Shown: positions 17,136-26,099 of the stretch, one piece after another
How positions within the stretch are numbered: position 1 is the stretch's first letter
Layout of the letters: each line of letters starts with the position of its first letter
NCBI GenBank assembly: GCA_003331935.1
Contig: QOQE01000003.1
Span: forward strand, 1-64,000
DNA: 64,000 nucleotides
Direction of reading: 5' to 3'
DNA from: Alphaproteobacteria bacterium
GTDB lineage: Bacteria; Pseudomonadota; Alphaproteobacteria; Rhodobacterales; Rhodobacteraceae
Made by a program: the position numbers and the translations under genes
The notes under the pieces: generated by a model
The model's input: only the letters and a program-made list of their open reading frames with translations
Databases searched by the model: none
Told to the model about the DNA's origin: nothing

Positions 17136-17716
17136 GGTGCCATCCAGCTAAATTTATTGCCATTAAAGTCTAGTCGCATCCTTTCATGGCCAGATGATTT
17201 GAGATAAAGATAATCCATTTCCAATATTTTATTGTCGACAACACAAAAATTCTTTTTTCCCTCTTCACTCTGTTGCAAAGAAGGTGTCTTACCCTTTAAT
17301 TCAAGTGGGAGCCCATCATCTTTTTCATCAATATTGCATGAAGGATCGTACTTAGTTAAATAACATTTTCTCGATGAAAGGCCCGTGCTATCCCAAGCCG
17401 CATTCCATATAGAATCTTCGTAATGGATACTAGAGTGTGTCTTTATTCTTAACTGAGTTTTCAGCTTGTAGCTATATACTAAGCACACTGTGTTTGGGTT
17501 ATTTCTAATATCATTTAGTTTTGGGCTTCTGTAGTCAGTATGAAAGCGAATAATATTTTTTCCTTTATTAAAATTTCTTAATACAACACTTCTTGCTTCC
17601 ACTCCTAACTTTCCAATGGTACAAAACGTCATAATGTGAAAATCATGGTCTCTCTCATTTGCGCCATTTTCCAGTAGCTCACAAACTGTTGTAAAAATTT
17701 TGTTATTCATTTCCAA
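17132..17716 (-). CDS. Pyridoxamine 5'-phosphate oxidase-like FMN-binding protein
   Basis: This 194-residue protein has the split-barrel fold of PNPOx-type flavoproteins. The N-terminal block ARSVVLRNFNKGKNIIRFHTD and the following RSPKLNDIRNNPNTVCLVY are the FMN-binding pattern seen in the family. The C-terminal segment LEMDYLYLKSSGHERMRLDF fits the Alr4036-like subgroup better than PdxH, whose substrate-binding arginine/histidine tail (RLHDR type) is not evident. A true pyridoxal phosphate role is therefore doubtful. The start codon is ten bases from the divergent MFS gene, so the two promoters must overlap. Confidence 0.78.
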   Translation of the reverse strand: MEMNNKIFTTVCELLENGANERDHDFHIMTFCTIGKLGVEARSVVLRNFNKGKNIIRFHTDYRSPKLNDIRNNPNTVCLVYSYKLKTQLRIKTHSSIHYEDSIWNAAWDSTGLSSRKCYLTKYDPSCNIDEKDDGLPLELKGKTPSLQQSEEGKKNFCVVDNKILEMDYLYLKSSGHERMRLDFNGNKFSWMAP

Positions 17717-17725
17717 ATCCCATCA

Positions 17726-18925
17726 ATGCTTAATATCTCATATATATTAAAAAAAACAGTTTTTTCAAAAGAGCCTTTTGGATTACTAATTTTACTCGCT
17801 ATGGCTATGCCCATTGCATTTTCAACTTGGGTAGCTTTGCTGAATAACTTTGTAATAGAGGTATCAGATTTTTCTGGGATCGAAATAGGTTGGCTTCAAA
17901 GTGTTAGAGAGATACCAGGCTTTCTTGCTGTCTGCGTGATTTTCATTTTGTTCTATGTTAGCGAACAAATACTTGCCTATATATCGCTGGCTCTTTTGGC
18001 GGTAGCGGTAGCCGTTACTGCTCTTTTCCCAAGCTTTCAAGGATTGATCCTCACAACATTAATTAGCTCAATTGGTTTTCATTATTACGAAACAGTAAAT
18101 CAATCTCTTCAACTGCAATGGCTTAAGAAAGAAACGGCACCATCATCAATAGGCTGGATTGTAGCTGCTGGATCGGGGTCGGCATTTTTTGTTTATATCG
18201 CTATTATAATTCTTTGGCTTAATCTCAACTTCAATTATTTTTTCATCTACTTCTGTGCAGGTACATTATGTTTATCAATAGTTGTCTTTTGCTTTTTTTA
18301 TTATCCAAAGTTTCACATTGGCAAAAAGCAACGTCTCAGTATCGTACTCAAGCGCAGATATTGGGTGTATTACACCTTGCAGTTTTTTTCAGGGGCTAGA
18401 CGTCAGATATTCGTTGTTTTTGCAAGTTTCATGATGGTCGAAAAATATGGTTTCGACGTTCACCAGATTACTCTTCTCCTTCTAACAAACTTTCTAATCA
18501 ATATATTTATGGCCCCTTTAATAGGACGCTTAATAGAAAATTTTGGGGAAAGGCTGTCTTTAATTGTTGAGTATTTTGGCCTTATGATAATTTTTCTTCT
18601 TTATGCCGGTCTTTACTATTTCGAGTGGTCTTACCTTGTCGCATCTGTTCTTTTTATAGCGGACCATATGTTTTTTGGGCTCGCTTTCGCAATGAAAACA
18701 TATTTTCAAAAAATTGCAGATCCTGAAGACTTTGCACCGACTGCAGCTGTAGCTTTTACAATAAACCATATATCTGCGGTATTTCTTCCAGTCCTACTAG
18801 GCTATATTTGGATTTATAACAATAGCGCCGTATTTTATTTGGCTGCAATACTATCTTTTATTTCTTTGATAGTAGCACTGCTCATACCAAGATCCCCATC
18901 TAAAGGAAATGAGAGTATTCTATAA
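17726..18925 (+). CDS. MFS transporter of unknown substrate
   Basis: This 399-residue inner-membrane protein has about twelve hydrophobic segments and the major-facilitator layout, with a cytoplasmic centre around PKFHIGKKQRLSIVLKRRY. The segment VREIPGFLAV and the C-terminal NHISAVFLPVLLGY are helpful landmarks for homology searches. It is not similar to ArsJ in the recognisable N-terminal motif. Its start is ten bases from a divergent PNPOx-like gene and its stop abuts a convergent gene. I cannot assign a substrate. Confidence 0.82.
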   Translation: MLNISYILKKTVFSKEPFGLLILLAMAMPIAFSTWVALLNNFVIEVSDFSGIEIGWLQSVREIPGFLAVCVIFILFYVSEQILAYISLALLAVAVAVTALFPSFQGLILTTLISSIGFHYYETVNQSLQLQWLKKETAPSSIGWIVAAGSGSAFFVYIAIIILWLNLNFNYFFIYFCAGTLCLSIVVFCFFYYPKFHIGKKQRLSIVLKRRYWVYYTLQFFSGARRQIFVVFASFMMVEKYGFDVHQITLLLLTNFLINIFMAPLIGRLIENFGERLSLIVEYFGLMIIFLLYAGLYYFEWSYLVASVLFIADHMFFGLAFAMKTYFQKIADPEDFAPTAAVAFTINHISAVFLPVLLGYIWIYNNSAVFYLAAILSFISLIVALLIPRSPSKGNESIL

Positions 18926-19420
18926 CTAGGTATCTTGTTGGTGCAGATCTAAGCCGCTACCCTGTTCATGCAATTCTTCTGGTTGTGGAGGATTAGGGAT
19001 TCTCACGATTTCAATCCAGCCACTTAAAAAGTCAAACCTCAGACCAACTTCTCTCATACCGGTTTTAAGAACTATTCTTTCTAAGCCGTTTGTATTTTTT
19101 ATTGCTCTGTTTATAGATTTGCACATAATTTTATGGAGAAACTCTCTTTTTAATTTAGCCCTGGGTTTGAATGTTTTTTTTATTTCAAAATATTCAAGAT
19201 CTAAACACCGAACATTTACACTGTTTTTCTCAGATAAAAGGCTTATCACTACGATAGGTTTAGTGTCTCCAACTCGAGGGATTGCCCAAAAGGACTCAAA
19301 TTCCCAATTAGGACGCACTAAACTACTTATTTCAGCATTTAAAGCCGTCATCTGAGAAAATGCTGCTTTCACCAAAACGGCCAGAGTTACGAAGTTAATC
19401 AAGAAAATTTTTATAAGCAA
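18926..19420 (-). CDS. Hypothetical exported protein, 164 residues
   Basis: I do not recognise this protein. The first 22 residues look like a signal peptide (MLIKIFLINFVTLAVLVKAA followed by FSQ). The mature part has a basic middle (FKPRAKLKREFLHKIMCKS) with two cysteines, and an acidic, glutamine-rich tail. The frame is closed tightly against the MFS gene on one side, and its codon use is like its neighbours, which supports a real gene. It lies 43 bases downstream of the HemY-like gene on the same strand and may be the last member of that operon. Confidence 0.6.
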   Translation of the reverse strand: MLIKIFLINFVTLAVLVKAAFSQMTALNAEISSLVRPNWEFESFWAIPRVGDTKPIVVISLLSEKNSVNVRCLDLEYFEIKKTFKPRAKLKREFLHKIMCKSINRAIKNTNGLERIVLKTGMREVGLRFDFLSGWIEIVRIPNPPQPEELHEQGSGLDLHQQDT

Positions 19421-19463
19421 AACGCGACCTTTTTAAAAAATTATATCAAATTGTACAAGGAGA

Positions 19464-20891
19464 TTATTTAACATCTAATTCAGCTTTGTCTACTTGTATA
19501 TCAGGCATACTAGCATTCTCTCCAATTATAAGGGGGAGTATTTCGCTTTGGTCATTACTTTCTAGATTTTCATATCTTTCTTCTCTCCACTCTAGTGACG
19601 AAAACTCTCCACACTTTTTGCAAATTGGTTCCCATTCACTTTGACTTTCGCAGTTTGAGCAAATCCACCTCTTCGAGCGCTTTGCGGTGACGGCTTTTGC
19701 AAGCCAACCTTTTACAACAGCGTCTGATGATCCAACCCCCTTTTCGATAGCTGCCATAAGAGTATAGACCTTAGCATTAGCTTTATCTGTTTCTATCAAA
19801 TCACTGATAGCTCTTCTCGCTTCAGGAAAATTTTCAGAAAGAATATTTAACTCGGCATTTAATATTTTCGTTTCGGTATCCGTCTTTTTAACATTTAAGA
19901 TCTTTTTAAAACGCTCTATGCGCGCTTCTACACTTTCATCGCTTTCAATTTCTGCAAATTTTTTGGCTATATCAGGATGAGGGATAGCTTTCCATGAACT
20001 CAGTAATACTGCCTCAGCCTTCTTTTTTTGTCCTTCCAGTAATTCTAGTTCGGACAAAAGAATTGAATTTGGAACCAAGCCAGCAAATCTTTTTAAAGCC
20101 TGCCTGGAAACTTTTAGCGCGTCTAGCGTCTTTCCTGCAGACCGAAGTTCCTTGGCTTTTTGAAATAAAAGGATACTTTCTCCTTTGCTGTAGGCTTCTT
20201 TGTCTACTTTTTTGATCTTATTAATTTTTTTATACGTCGTCAGTGCCCCATCCCAATCTTCCTCAGTGAGTTGCAGATTAAAAAAAGTTTGATTAAACGA
20301 TAGGTTTTGAGGTTTTAATTTGATTAACCGATCCGTAAGTTTAAGCGCCAAGCTAGTATTACCTTCGGATAATTTCATTTTTATAAGGCCAAACAAACCC
20401 ATGCTACGGGTCGTTTTGTCTCTGACTAATTCCTGAAAAATTTCTTCTTGCTTAGATAAGTTTCCTCTCGCCTCATATGAACTCAGAGACAATATATTGG
20501 GCAAAGAGTTTGACTTTAGATATTTTTTGCTGCGCTTAAGTTCCAATAAAGCTCTTTCATGATCCCCCTCAAAGCTCGCTGTATATGCGCTGATTAGAAA
20601 GCTCTGTCCTTTTCTCTCTGATCTTCTTTCAAAGAACCTTTTAAGCGCTGTATCATCTCCTTTTAGAAATCCAATCAGAGACCATAAAAACTTTACGACT
20701 ATATTTATCAATAAAATTGTAAATAAAAGCGCTAAAGTAAGCGCAAAGAAAGACAAAAAAGTTAATTGGTATTCTCTACTGAGAAAATCAATGGTTAGCG
20801 TTCCATCGGTATCCTTTAAAAGATTAAATCCAACTGCTAGCGCCATTGCAATGCTAAAGAAAAATATTGCCTTTATAAACACCCAAATCAC
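19464..20891 (-). CDS. HemY-like TPR membrane protein with C-terminal zinc ribbon
   Basis: This 475-residue protein has two N-terminal membrane segments (about 1-22 and 42-68) followed by a long tetratricopeptide-type helical region. Its end carries four cysteines (411, 414, 424, 427) in a rubredoxin-like zinc ribbon. This is the alphaproteobacterial HemY form, found after hemC, hemD and a mitofilin-like gene; in Gammaproteobacteria HemY sits in the hemCDXY operon and its role in haem synthesis is still unclear. It overlaps the upstream Mic60-like gene by four bases, so the two are translated together. It is unrelated to the protoporphyrinogen oxidase also called HemY in Bacillus. Confidence 0.85.
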   Translation of the reverse strand: MIWVFIKAIFFFSIAMALAVGFNLLKDTDGTLTIDFLSREYQLTFLSFFALTLALLFTILLINIVVKFLWSLIGFLKGDDTALKRFFERRSERKGQSFLISAYTASFEGDHERALLELKRSKKYLKSNSLPNILSLSSYEARGNLSKQEEIFQELVRDKTTRSMGLFGLIKMKLSEGNTSLALKLTDRLIKLKPQNLSFNQTFFNLQLTEEDWDGALTTYKKINKIKKVDKEAYSKGESILLFQKAKELRSAGKTLDALKVSRQALKRFAGLVPNSILLSELELLEGQKKKAEAVLLSSWKAIPHPDIAKKFAEIESDESVEARIERFKKILNVKKTDTETKILNAELNILSENFPEARRAISDLIETDKANAKVYTLMAAIEKGVGSSDAVVKGWLAKAVTAKRSKRWICSNCESQSEWEPICKKCGEFSSLEWREERYENLESNDQSEILPLIIGENASMPDIQVDKAELDVK

Positions 20892-21811
20892 TGATTTATC
20901 TTATCTTCCATTTCAATAAGTTTTTCCAGCTTTTGAATCCAATCTTTCATCAAATCTCTGGTCTCTATTGATAAATTACTTATTTCTCTTTTGGCAGCAT
21001 CTAACTTTCCGTTTTTTAGGGCATGGTCAATCCTAGATAGTATCGCGTCAGTGTGATCACCATCAATAGGCTTAGTAGATCTGGAAATAAAAACAGTGTT
21101 AAGATAACTCGTTATCCAATCCTTCCAGTCCTGTTTCTCATCAGTTTTTATTTCATTTTTCAAGGCATAATAAGAAATCTCTTTGAATTCTTCTATTAAC
21201 ATTAAGAGTTCTTGACCTATTTCTAATGTCTTCTTTTTGTCAATGTTCTGATAAGAGCTTCTTAAAATAGATAAACTCTTTTTGTTCTTTTCAATAAACT
21301 CTTCGTTCTGAGATATGCGTTTCTGCAACAAATCTAAATCGTTTTTATATGTTAATTGAAAATCCTCCAGCTTATCTGTTTGGTCTCTTGGCATACTCTT
21401 ATCAATTCTATCACTTTTGCTTTTGGTCTCATTTTTTTCTTTGAATTTTATATTTTTAGAATTGACGGCAGTTATTTTTCTCTCTAACTCTTCAGAATTA
21501 GTTTTGACCAAATCATTTACGTTACTTATTTTTGAAAGCAGAAATTCCTTTTCTAATTTTAAAACTTCAATTTGTGAACTCTCAATTTTCACTTTTTCCG
21601 AAAGGAAGGCGTTTTTGCTCAACTTGGAGTTCAACTCAGCTTTTAGATCTTTAATTTCAACAAAGAGAATAAAATATAGAATGCCAAAGGCTATTGCTAA
21701 TAGCGCTAAACTGACCACCGCTAAAAGAAGAGCATAGTTGAAGGTATAGCCAGCTTTGTTTCGCTCATCTTGTTTTTTTTTCAAATTATTTTTTATGCTT
21801 GTTTCTGTCAC
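20888..21811 (-). CDS. Mic60/mitofilin-like inner membrane coiled-coil protein
   Basis: This 307-residue protein has a short cytoplasmic N-terminus, one membrane segment (about 25-50), a long charged coiled coil (about 50-190) and a helical C-terminal domain. The final block ILSRIDHALKNGKLDAAK and its continuation up to residue 300 resemble the mitofilin signature of alphaproteobacterial Mic60. Those proteins shape inner-membrane invaginations and contact outer-membrane proteins. Gene order hemC-hemD-Mic60-HemY is the established neighbourhood and is the main support, since coiled coils diverge fast. It is a shorter protein than most relatives. Confidence 0.78.
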   Translation of the reverse strand: MTETSIKNNLKKKQDERNKAGYTFNYALLLAVVSLALLAIAFGILYFILFVEIKDLKAELNSKLSKNAFLSEKVKIESSQIEVLKLEKEFLLSKISNVNDLVKTNSEELERKITAVNSKNIKFKEKNETKSKSDRIDKSMPRDQTDKLEDFQLTYKNDLDLLQKRISQNEEFIEKNKKSLSILRSSYQNIDKKKTLEIGQELLMLIEEFKEISYYALKNEIKTDEKQDWKDWITSYLNTVFISRSTKPIDGDHTDAILSRIDHALKNGKLDAAKREISNLSIETRDLMKDWIQKLEKLIEMEDKINQ

Positions 21812-21834
21812 TTTTAAGCTTTTTAATTTTAGTC

Positions 21835-22554
21835 TTAATAATGTGAATACTCTTTAACTATCATATTAACCATATTAGAAATTAAAGGCTCTTGAATTGT
21901 CTTACATTTAATATTTTTATTCAAAACTGATCTTAATCTATTTTCAATTTTTTTGCTAAAACAGAAAAATGTTTTATCTAGATTTTTGCGTGGCGCGGAA
22001 TTTATCAAACTATCTACAGATTTTTCTGAGAATAATGCAATACCCTTCAAATTTTCCCCAGATAAGATCTTTCCTAGGTCTTTTTTCTGAATGTTTCTTT
22101 TCTGCTTATAAACTACATGCTCTTCACAATTAAAATCGTGCTTCAAAAGATCTGCCTTCAAGTCGTAAGATATTTCGTCGCCTCGCAAGTAAACCACAAG
22201 TGGGCGCTTGTTCCTGAAGTGGTTTTTAAAGCCACTAAGCAAGTGTTTAACATTAGAGTAAATGAATATATTAGTCGCCCCTATTTTTTTTAGCAATCCA
22301 TCACATCTTTGCCCAACTGCAAAAATGGGTTTTTCAAAATTCTGCAATTCAATTTTTTGTTTTTCTAAGGCATAAACAGACGTAACAACTAAAACATCGG
22401 CTTCTTTTAAGTTTATACTTGTTTTCAAGAAGTCTATTTCTAAGAGGGGGAATATCAAAACCCTTCCATTAAATTTTTCTTGTTCTAACATTTCTTTAAA
22501 GCGGCAACTGTCTTTATAAGTCCGAGTTAGAAGAATTTCTTTACTGGAAGAAAT
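21835..22554 (-). CDS. hemD: Uroporphyrinogen-III synthase, apparent ATT start
   Basis: This enzyme closes and rearranges hydroxymethylbilane to uroporphyrinogen III. From the first ATG (22489-22491) only 218 residues are read, which omits the first beta strand. The frame upstream of that ATG encodes SSSKEILLTRTYKDSCRFKE, the canonical HemD N-terminus (ILLTR...). No ATG, GTG or TTG occurs between the upstream stop and the ATG. ATT at 22552-22554 stands five bases after a perfect AGGAGG, so I start there, giving 239 residues, near the usual 240-250. It overlaps the hemC end by 14 bases. The family is divergent, but operon context is clear. An assembly error is less likely since no single indel supplies a well-placed ATG. 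Confidence 0.85.
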   Translation of the reverse strand: MSSSKEILLTRTYKDSCRFKEMLEQEKFNGRVLIFPLLEIDFLKTSINLKEADVLVVTSVYALEKQKIELQNFEKPIFAVGQRCDGLLKKIGATNIFIYSNVKHLLSGFKNHFRNKRPLVVYLRGDEISYDLKADLLKHDFNCEEHVVYKQKRNIQKKDLGKILSGENLKGIALFSEKSVDSLINSAPRKNLDKTFFCFSKKIENRLRSVLNKNIKCKTIQEPLISNMVNMIVKEYSHY

Positions 22555-23467
22555 TTTTTCCTCCTCTAGACTTTATCTCTCTTCCCGCCTCGCGCCCAAT
22601 TTCCTCCGACATTGCCCAGTCTCCTTGCCAGACGTCGTGTATCTTTTCTTTACCGTCAGCGCTTATTATTTCTCCCATGAATTTAAACTCTTCATTATTT
22701 TTTTGTGCCAAGCCACCTATTGGTGTCCTACAGGAACCGTCTAGCTCTCTCAAAAATGCTCTTTCCGCCTCGACTCGTTTCTTTGATACACTGTCATTTA
22801 GCGGTGCCAGAATTTCTTCGATTTTATCGCTATATAAATGTTCAATTCCGATCGCTCCTTGAGCTACAGCCGGCAGCATTTCATCTGTTGATATAGGATT
22901 AATGAGCTTTTCTAACCCCAGCCTGTTTAACCCAGCAGTAGCTAAAAAAGTCGCAACGGCAACGTTTTTATCTAGCTTTTCAAGTCTTTTTTGGACATTA
23001 CCCCTAAACTCAACCACCTCTAAGTCATTTCGCTTATTTAGTAACTGTGCCTTCCTTCGAAGAGAAGAAGTTCCCACAACAGACCCCATTGGTAACTCTG
23101 CAATTGAAGAGTATTTTCTGGATATAAACGAATCTCTTACATCTTCGCGTTCAAGTATAGTTGAAATAACTAATTTTTCTGGTAGCTCCGTTTCAACATC
23201 TTTCATGGAGTGAACAGCTATATCTATTCTCTTGTCGATGAGTGCTTGCTGGATCTCTTTCGTAAAGAGACCCTTTCCTCCAATTTTTGAAAGAGACGTA
23301 TTTAAAAACTTGTCACCACTCGTTTTTATAACCTCTATCTCTACTTGATCAGGATCCAAATCATTTGATGATAATATTTTATTTCTAACTTCATTAGCTT
23401 GTGCCAATGCAAGAGGCGATCCTCTTGTACCGATGACTAATTTTTCTAGAGGGGTACCGTTACTCAT
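22541..23467 (-). CDS. hemC: Porphobilinogen deaminase (hydroxymethylbilane synthase)
   Basis: This 308-residue enzyme joins four porphobilinogens into hydroxymethylbilane, the substrate of the next gene product HemD. The N-terminus VIGTRGSPLALAQANEVR is the family signature. The active-site blocks HSMKDVETELP and GTSSLRRKAQL are intact. The cysteine that carries the dipyrromethane cofactor is in LDGSCRTPIGG. The length is normal. It starts 49 bases from the divergent tsaD gene and heads the hemC-hemD-Mic60-HemY run. Confidence 0.97.
   Translation of the reverse strand: MSNGTPLEKLVIGTRGSPLALAQANEVRNKILSSNDLDPDQVEIEVIKTSGDKFLNTSLSKIGGKGLFTKEIQQALIDKRIDIAVHSMKDVETELPEKLVISTILEREDVRDSFISRKYSSIAELPMGSVVGTSSLRRKAQLLNKRNDLEVVEFRGNVQKRLEKLDKNVAVATFLATAGLNRLGLEKLINPISTDEMLPAVAQGAIGIEHLYSDKIEEILAPLNDSVSKKRVEAERAFLRELDGSCRTPIGGLAQKNNEEFKFMGEIISADGKEKIHDVWQGDWAMSEEIGREAGREIKSRGGKNFFQ
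22560..22565 (-). promoter_or_regulatory. Shine-Dalgarno sequence that sets the hemD start
   Basis: AGGAGG on the minus strand lies inside the last codons of hemC. Five A residues separate it from ATT (22552-22554). The spacing is optimal for initiation at that ATT, and about 68 bases too far from the first ATG of hemD. Confidence 0.7.
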
Positions 23468-23516
23468 TTTCTCAATTTTCTAATTTATAAATTATCAATT
23501 AATGTAATATATAACT

Positions 23517-24641
23517 ATGCACAAGTCTATCATAGCCCTAGGAATCGAAAGTAGCTGCGATGACACATCTATAGGAATTATAAAAATAGATCTTAAAGAT
23601 GAGTTATTTACAGCAGAAGGTCTAACATTAGAACAAATGGGTCTTGTGACAGAGTCGCAGGATAAACTCCATAAAGACTATGGCGGCGTAGTACCAGAAA
23701 TCGCTGCCCGTGCGCACTCTGAAAGAATAGATGTATGCTTTAAAGAAGTTCTAGAACAATGTAACCTCGAACTTGATTGTATCGATATTATTTGTGTCAC
23801 AGCAGGTCCTGGTTTAATTGGAGGTCTTTTATCTGGTATCAATTTTGCGAAAGGATTGGCTTTTTCGACAGGAAAACCTTTAATCGGTGTTAATCACCTT
23901 ATTGGTCATGCGCTAACCCCTCAAATGACAGATAGTCTTAGCTATCCTTATCTAATACTTTTGGCTTCTGGTGGACATTGTCAGTATTTGGCTGTTTCGG
24001 GAGTAAACAAGATAGAAAGACTTGGAACCACTATTGATGATGCGCCAGGTGAGGTTTTTGATAAAGTAGCCAAAATGTTGGGCCTTCCTATCTTTTCAGG
24101 ATCGGAAGTAGAAAAATATGCAACAAAAGGGAATAAAAATAGGTTTTCATTTCCCCTACCTCTTATTAATAAAAATGACTGTGATCTTTCATTTTCAGGT
24201 CTTAAATCTTCTGTAAGAAGACAGGTAGATCGCCTGGTTGAAAAGCAGTCTGGCTTATATCTTCATGATCAAAGAGATATTTGCGCATCGTTTCAAGAGG
24301 CTATGAAACTGATTTTTGAGAATAAAACAAAAAAAGCCCTAGAGCTATTCTCAAAGATTTCTTCCGACAAAGAAATGTCCTTTTCTTTAGCTGGTGGCGT
24401 TGCAGCAAATAAAACTATAAGAGACTCACTGAAGGGGCTGTGTAAGGAGCTAAATGTACATTTCTCTGCACCGCCAATTGCCCTTTGTACAGACAACGGT
24501 TTAATGATTGCATATGCTGGAGCTCAAATATATCTCGGTGGTAGCGAAGATAATATGAGCTTATCCCCACGACCACGGTGGCCTATTGACATGGACAATC
24601 AAAAGTCGCATGGCTTTGGAAAGCGGGGACGCAAGGTATAA
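23517..24641 (+). CDS. tsaD: tRNA threonylcarbamoyladenosine transferase TsaD
   Basis: This 374-residue ASKHA-fold protein transfers threonylcarbamoyl to A37 of ANN-reading tRNAs, together with TsaB and TsaE. The N-terminal GIESSCDDTSIGI and the metal-binding HLIGH (His127, His131) are intact. The glycine-rich segment LLASGGHCQYL and the later SLAGGVAANK are the nucleotide-binding loops. It is somewhat longer than E. coli TsaD (337), with added residues around 22-50. The divergent arrangement with hemC is common in alphaproteobacteria. It ends one base before the convergent ahcY stop. Confidence 0.96.
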   Translation: MHKSIIALGIESSCDDTSIGIIKIDLKDELFTAEGLTLEQMGLVTESQDKLHKDYGGVVPEIAARAHSERIDVCFKEVLEQCNLELDCIDIICVTAGPGLIGGLLSGINFAKGLAFSTGKPLIGVNHLIGHALTPQMTDSLSYPYLILLASGGHCQYLAVSGVNKIERLGTTIDDAPGEVFDKVAKMLGLPIFSGSEVEKYATKGNKNRFSFPLPLINKNDCDLSFSGLKSSVRRQVDRLVEKQSGLYLHDQRDICASFQEAMKLIFENKTKKALELFSKISSDKEMSFSLAGGVAANKTIRDSLKGLCKELNVHFSAPPIALCTDNGLMIAYAGAQIYLGGSEDNMSLSPRPRWPIDMDNQKSHGFGKRGRKV

Positions 24642-24642
24642 T

Positions 24643-26037
24643 TTAATAGCGATAACTGTCGCTTTTGAATGGTCCCGCCGCGCTTACACCGATGTAATCT
24701 GCCTGATCTTTCTCAAGTTTTGTAAGTTTCACTCCAATTTTCTCAAGGTGCAGCGTCGCAACTTTCTCATCCAGATGTTTTGGTAGAGTGTATACGCTAT
24801 TAGAGTAGTTCTTCCCATTTTTCCATAGCTCTATCTGGGCAAGAACTTGATTGCTAAAACTTGCGGACATAACAAAAGAGGGATGGCCTGTTGCGTTTCC
24901 AAGATTAAGCAATCTTCCTTCAGACAATAAAATTATATTTCTACCTGATGCCATTTCTATCATGTCAACCTGGTCTTTTATACTCGTCCATTTTTGATTT
25001 TTAAGAGCTGCTACCTCAATCTCATTATCGAAATGACCTATGTTTCCTACAATAGCCATATTTTTCATTTGCCGCATGTGGTCTAATTTTATAACATCTT
25101 TATTCCCCGTAGCTGTTATGAACACATCTGCTGTTTCAACGGTATCTTCTAGTGTTACGACTTCAAAACCATCCATCGCGGCCTGCAATGCACATATTGG
25201 GTCCACCTCTGTAACTTTCACTCGTGCTCCCGCACCTCGCAATGATGCCGCAGAGCCCTTTCCAACATCACCGTAACCACACACAACAGCTACTTTACCG
25301 GCCATCATTGTATCTGTTGCTCTTCTTATTCCGTCTACTAATGACTCTTTGCAGCCATATTTATTATCAAACTTTGATTTTGTGACACTGTCATTTACGT
25401 TGATAGCTGGAAAGGGTAGCTTTCCTTCGCGTTCCAATTGATAGAGTCGATTAACGCCTGTGGTTGTTTCTTCTGAAACGCCAAGAATTGAATCTTTTTG
25501 CTTGGAAAACCAGCCTTTGCTCAATTGCAATCTTTTTTTAATTTGTTTAAAAAGGGATTCCTCTTCCTCAGACGCCGGATTTTCCAAAAAGTCTGTGTCA
25601 CCGCCTTCTGCCCTTGCTCCCAACAATATGTACATTGTAGCATCGCCACCATCATCTAAAATAAGATTGGCTGTTTCTTCCTTAAATAGAAAAATTTTAT
25701 CAGCATAATCCCAGTATTCGTCCAGGGTCTCTCCTTTATACGCAAAAACTGGCACTCCGCTCTCTGCGATAGCTGCAGCAGCATGATCTTGTGTCGAAAA
25801 GATATTACAGCTAGCCCATCGTACATCTGCACCCAAGTCAACTAGAGTCTCTATTAATACCGCGGTCTGGATTGTCATGTGAAGGCTTCCTGCAATCCTT
25901 GCTCCTGCTAGTGGCTTTTTACCTTCAAACTCTTTTCTGATGGCCATTAACCCAGGCATCTCTGTTTCAGCAATAGCAATTTCTTTTCTTCCAAAAGAAG
26001 CTAAACCGATATCTTTGACGATAAAATCTTTACTCAT
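24643..26037 (-). CDS. ahcY: S-adenosylhomocysteine hydrolase
   Basis: This 464-residue NAD-dependent enzyme splits S-adenosylhomocysteine into adenosine and homocysteine, which keeps methyltransferases running. The N-terminal substrate domain holds [18 protein letters not shown]. The NAD-binding Rossmann loop is [19 protein letters not shown]. The C-terminus [21 protein letters not shown] and final KSDSYRY include the tail that reaches the neighbouring subunit. Length includes the insert typical of proteobacterial forms. The 62-base gap to the divergent HD gene is too short for a known SAH riboswitch, and none was seen. Confidence 0.97.
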   Translation of the reverse strand: MSKDFIVKDIGLASFGRKEIAIAETEMPGLMAIRKEFEGKKPLAGARIAGSLHMTIQTAVLIETLVDLGADVRWASCNIFSTQDHAAAAIAESGVPVFAYKGETLDEYWDYADKIFLFKEETANLILDDGGDATMYILLGARAEGGDTDFLENPASEEEESLFKQIKKRLQLSKGWFSKQKDSILGVSEETTTGVNRLYQLEREGKLPFPAINVNDSVTKSKFDNKYGCKESLVDGIRRATDTMMAGKVAVVCGYGDVGKGSAASLRGAGARVKVTEVDPICALQAAMDGFEVVTLEDTVETADVFITATGNKDVIKLDHMRQMKNMAIVGNIGHFDNEIEVAALKNQKWTSIKDQVDMIEMASGRNIILLSEGRLLNLGNATGHPSFVMSASFSNQVLAQIELWKNGKNYSNSVYTLPKHLDEKVATLHLEKIGVKLTKLEKDQADYIGVSAAGPFKSDSYRY

Positions 26038-26099
26038 TTTATTTTCCCTGCAATTTTTGTATAAGTAATAGGAGTTATTATGATTTTTGCAACTTCAAA

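Noticed and set aside
26038-26099. SAH riboswitch upstream of ahcY
   Set aside because: Only 62 bases separate ahcY from the divergent gene, and no riboswitch core is visible.
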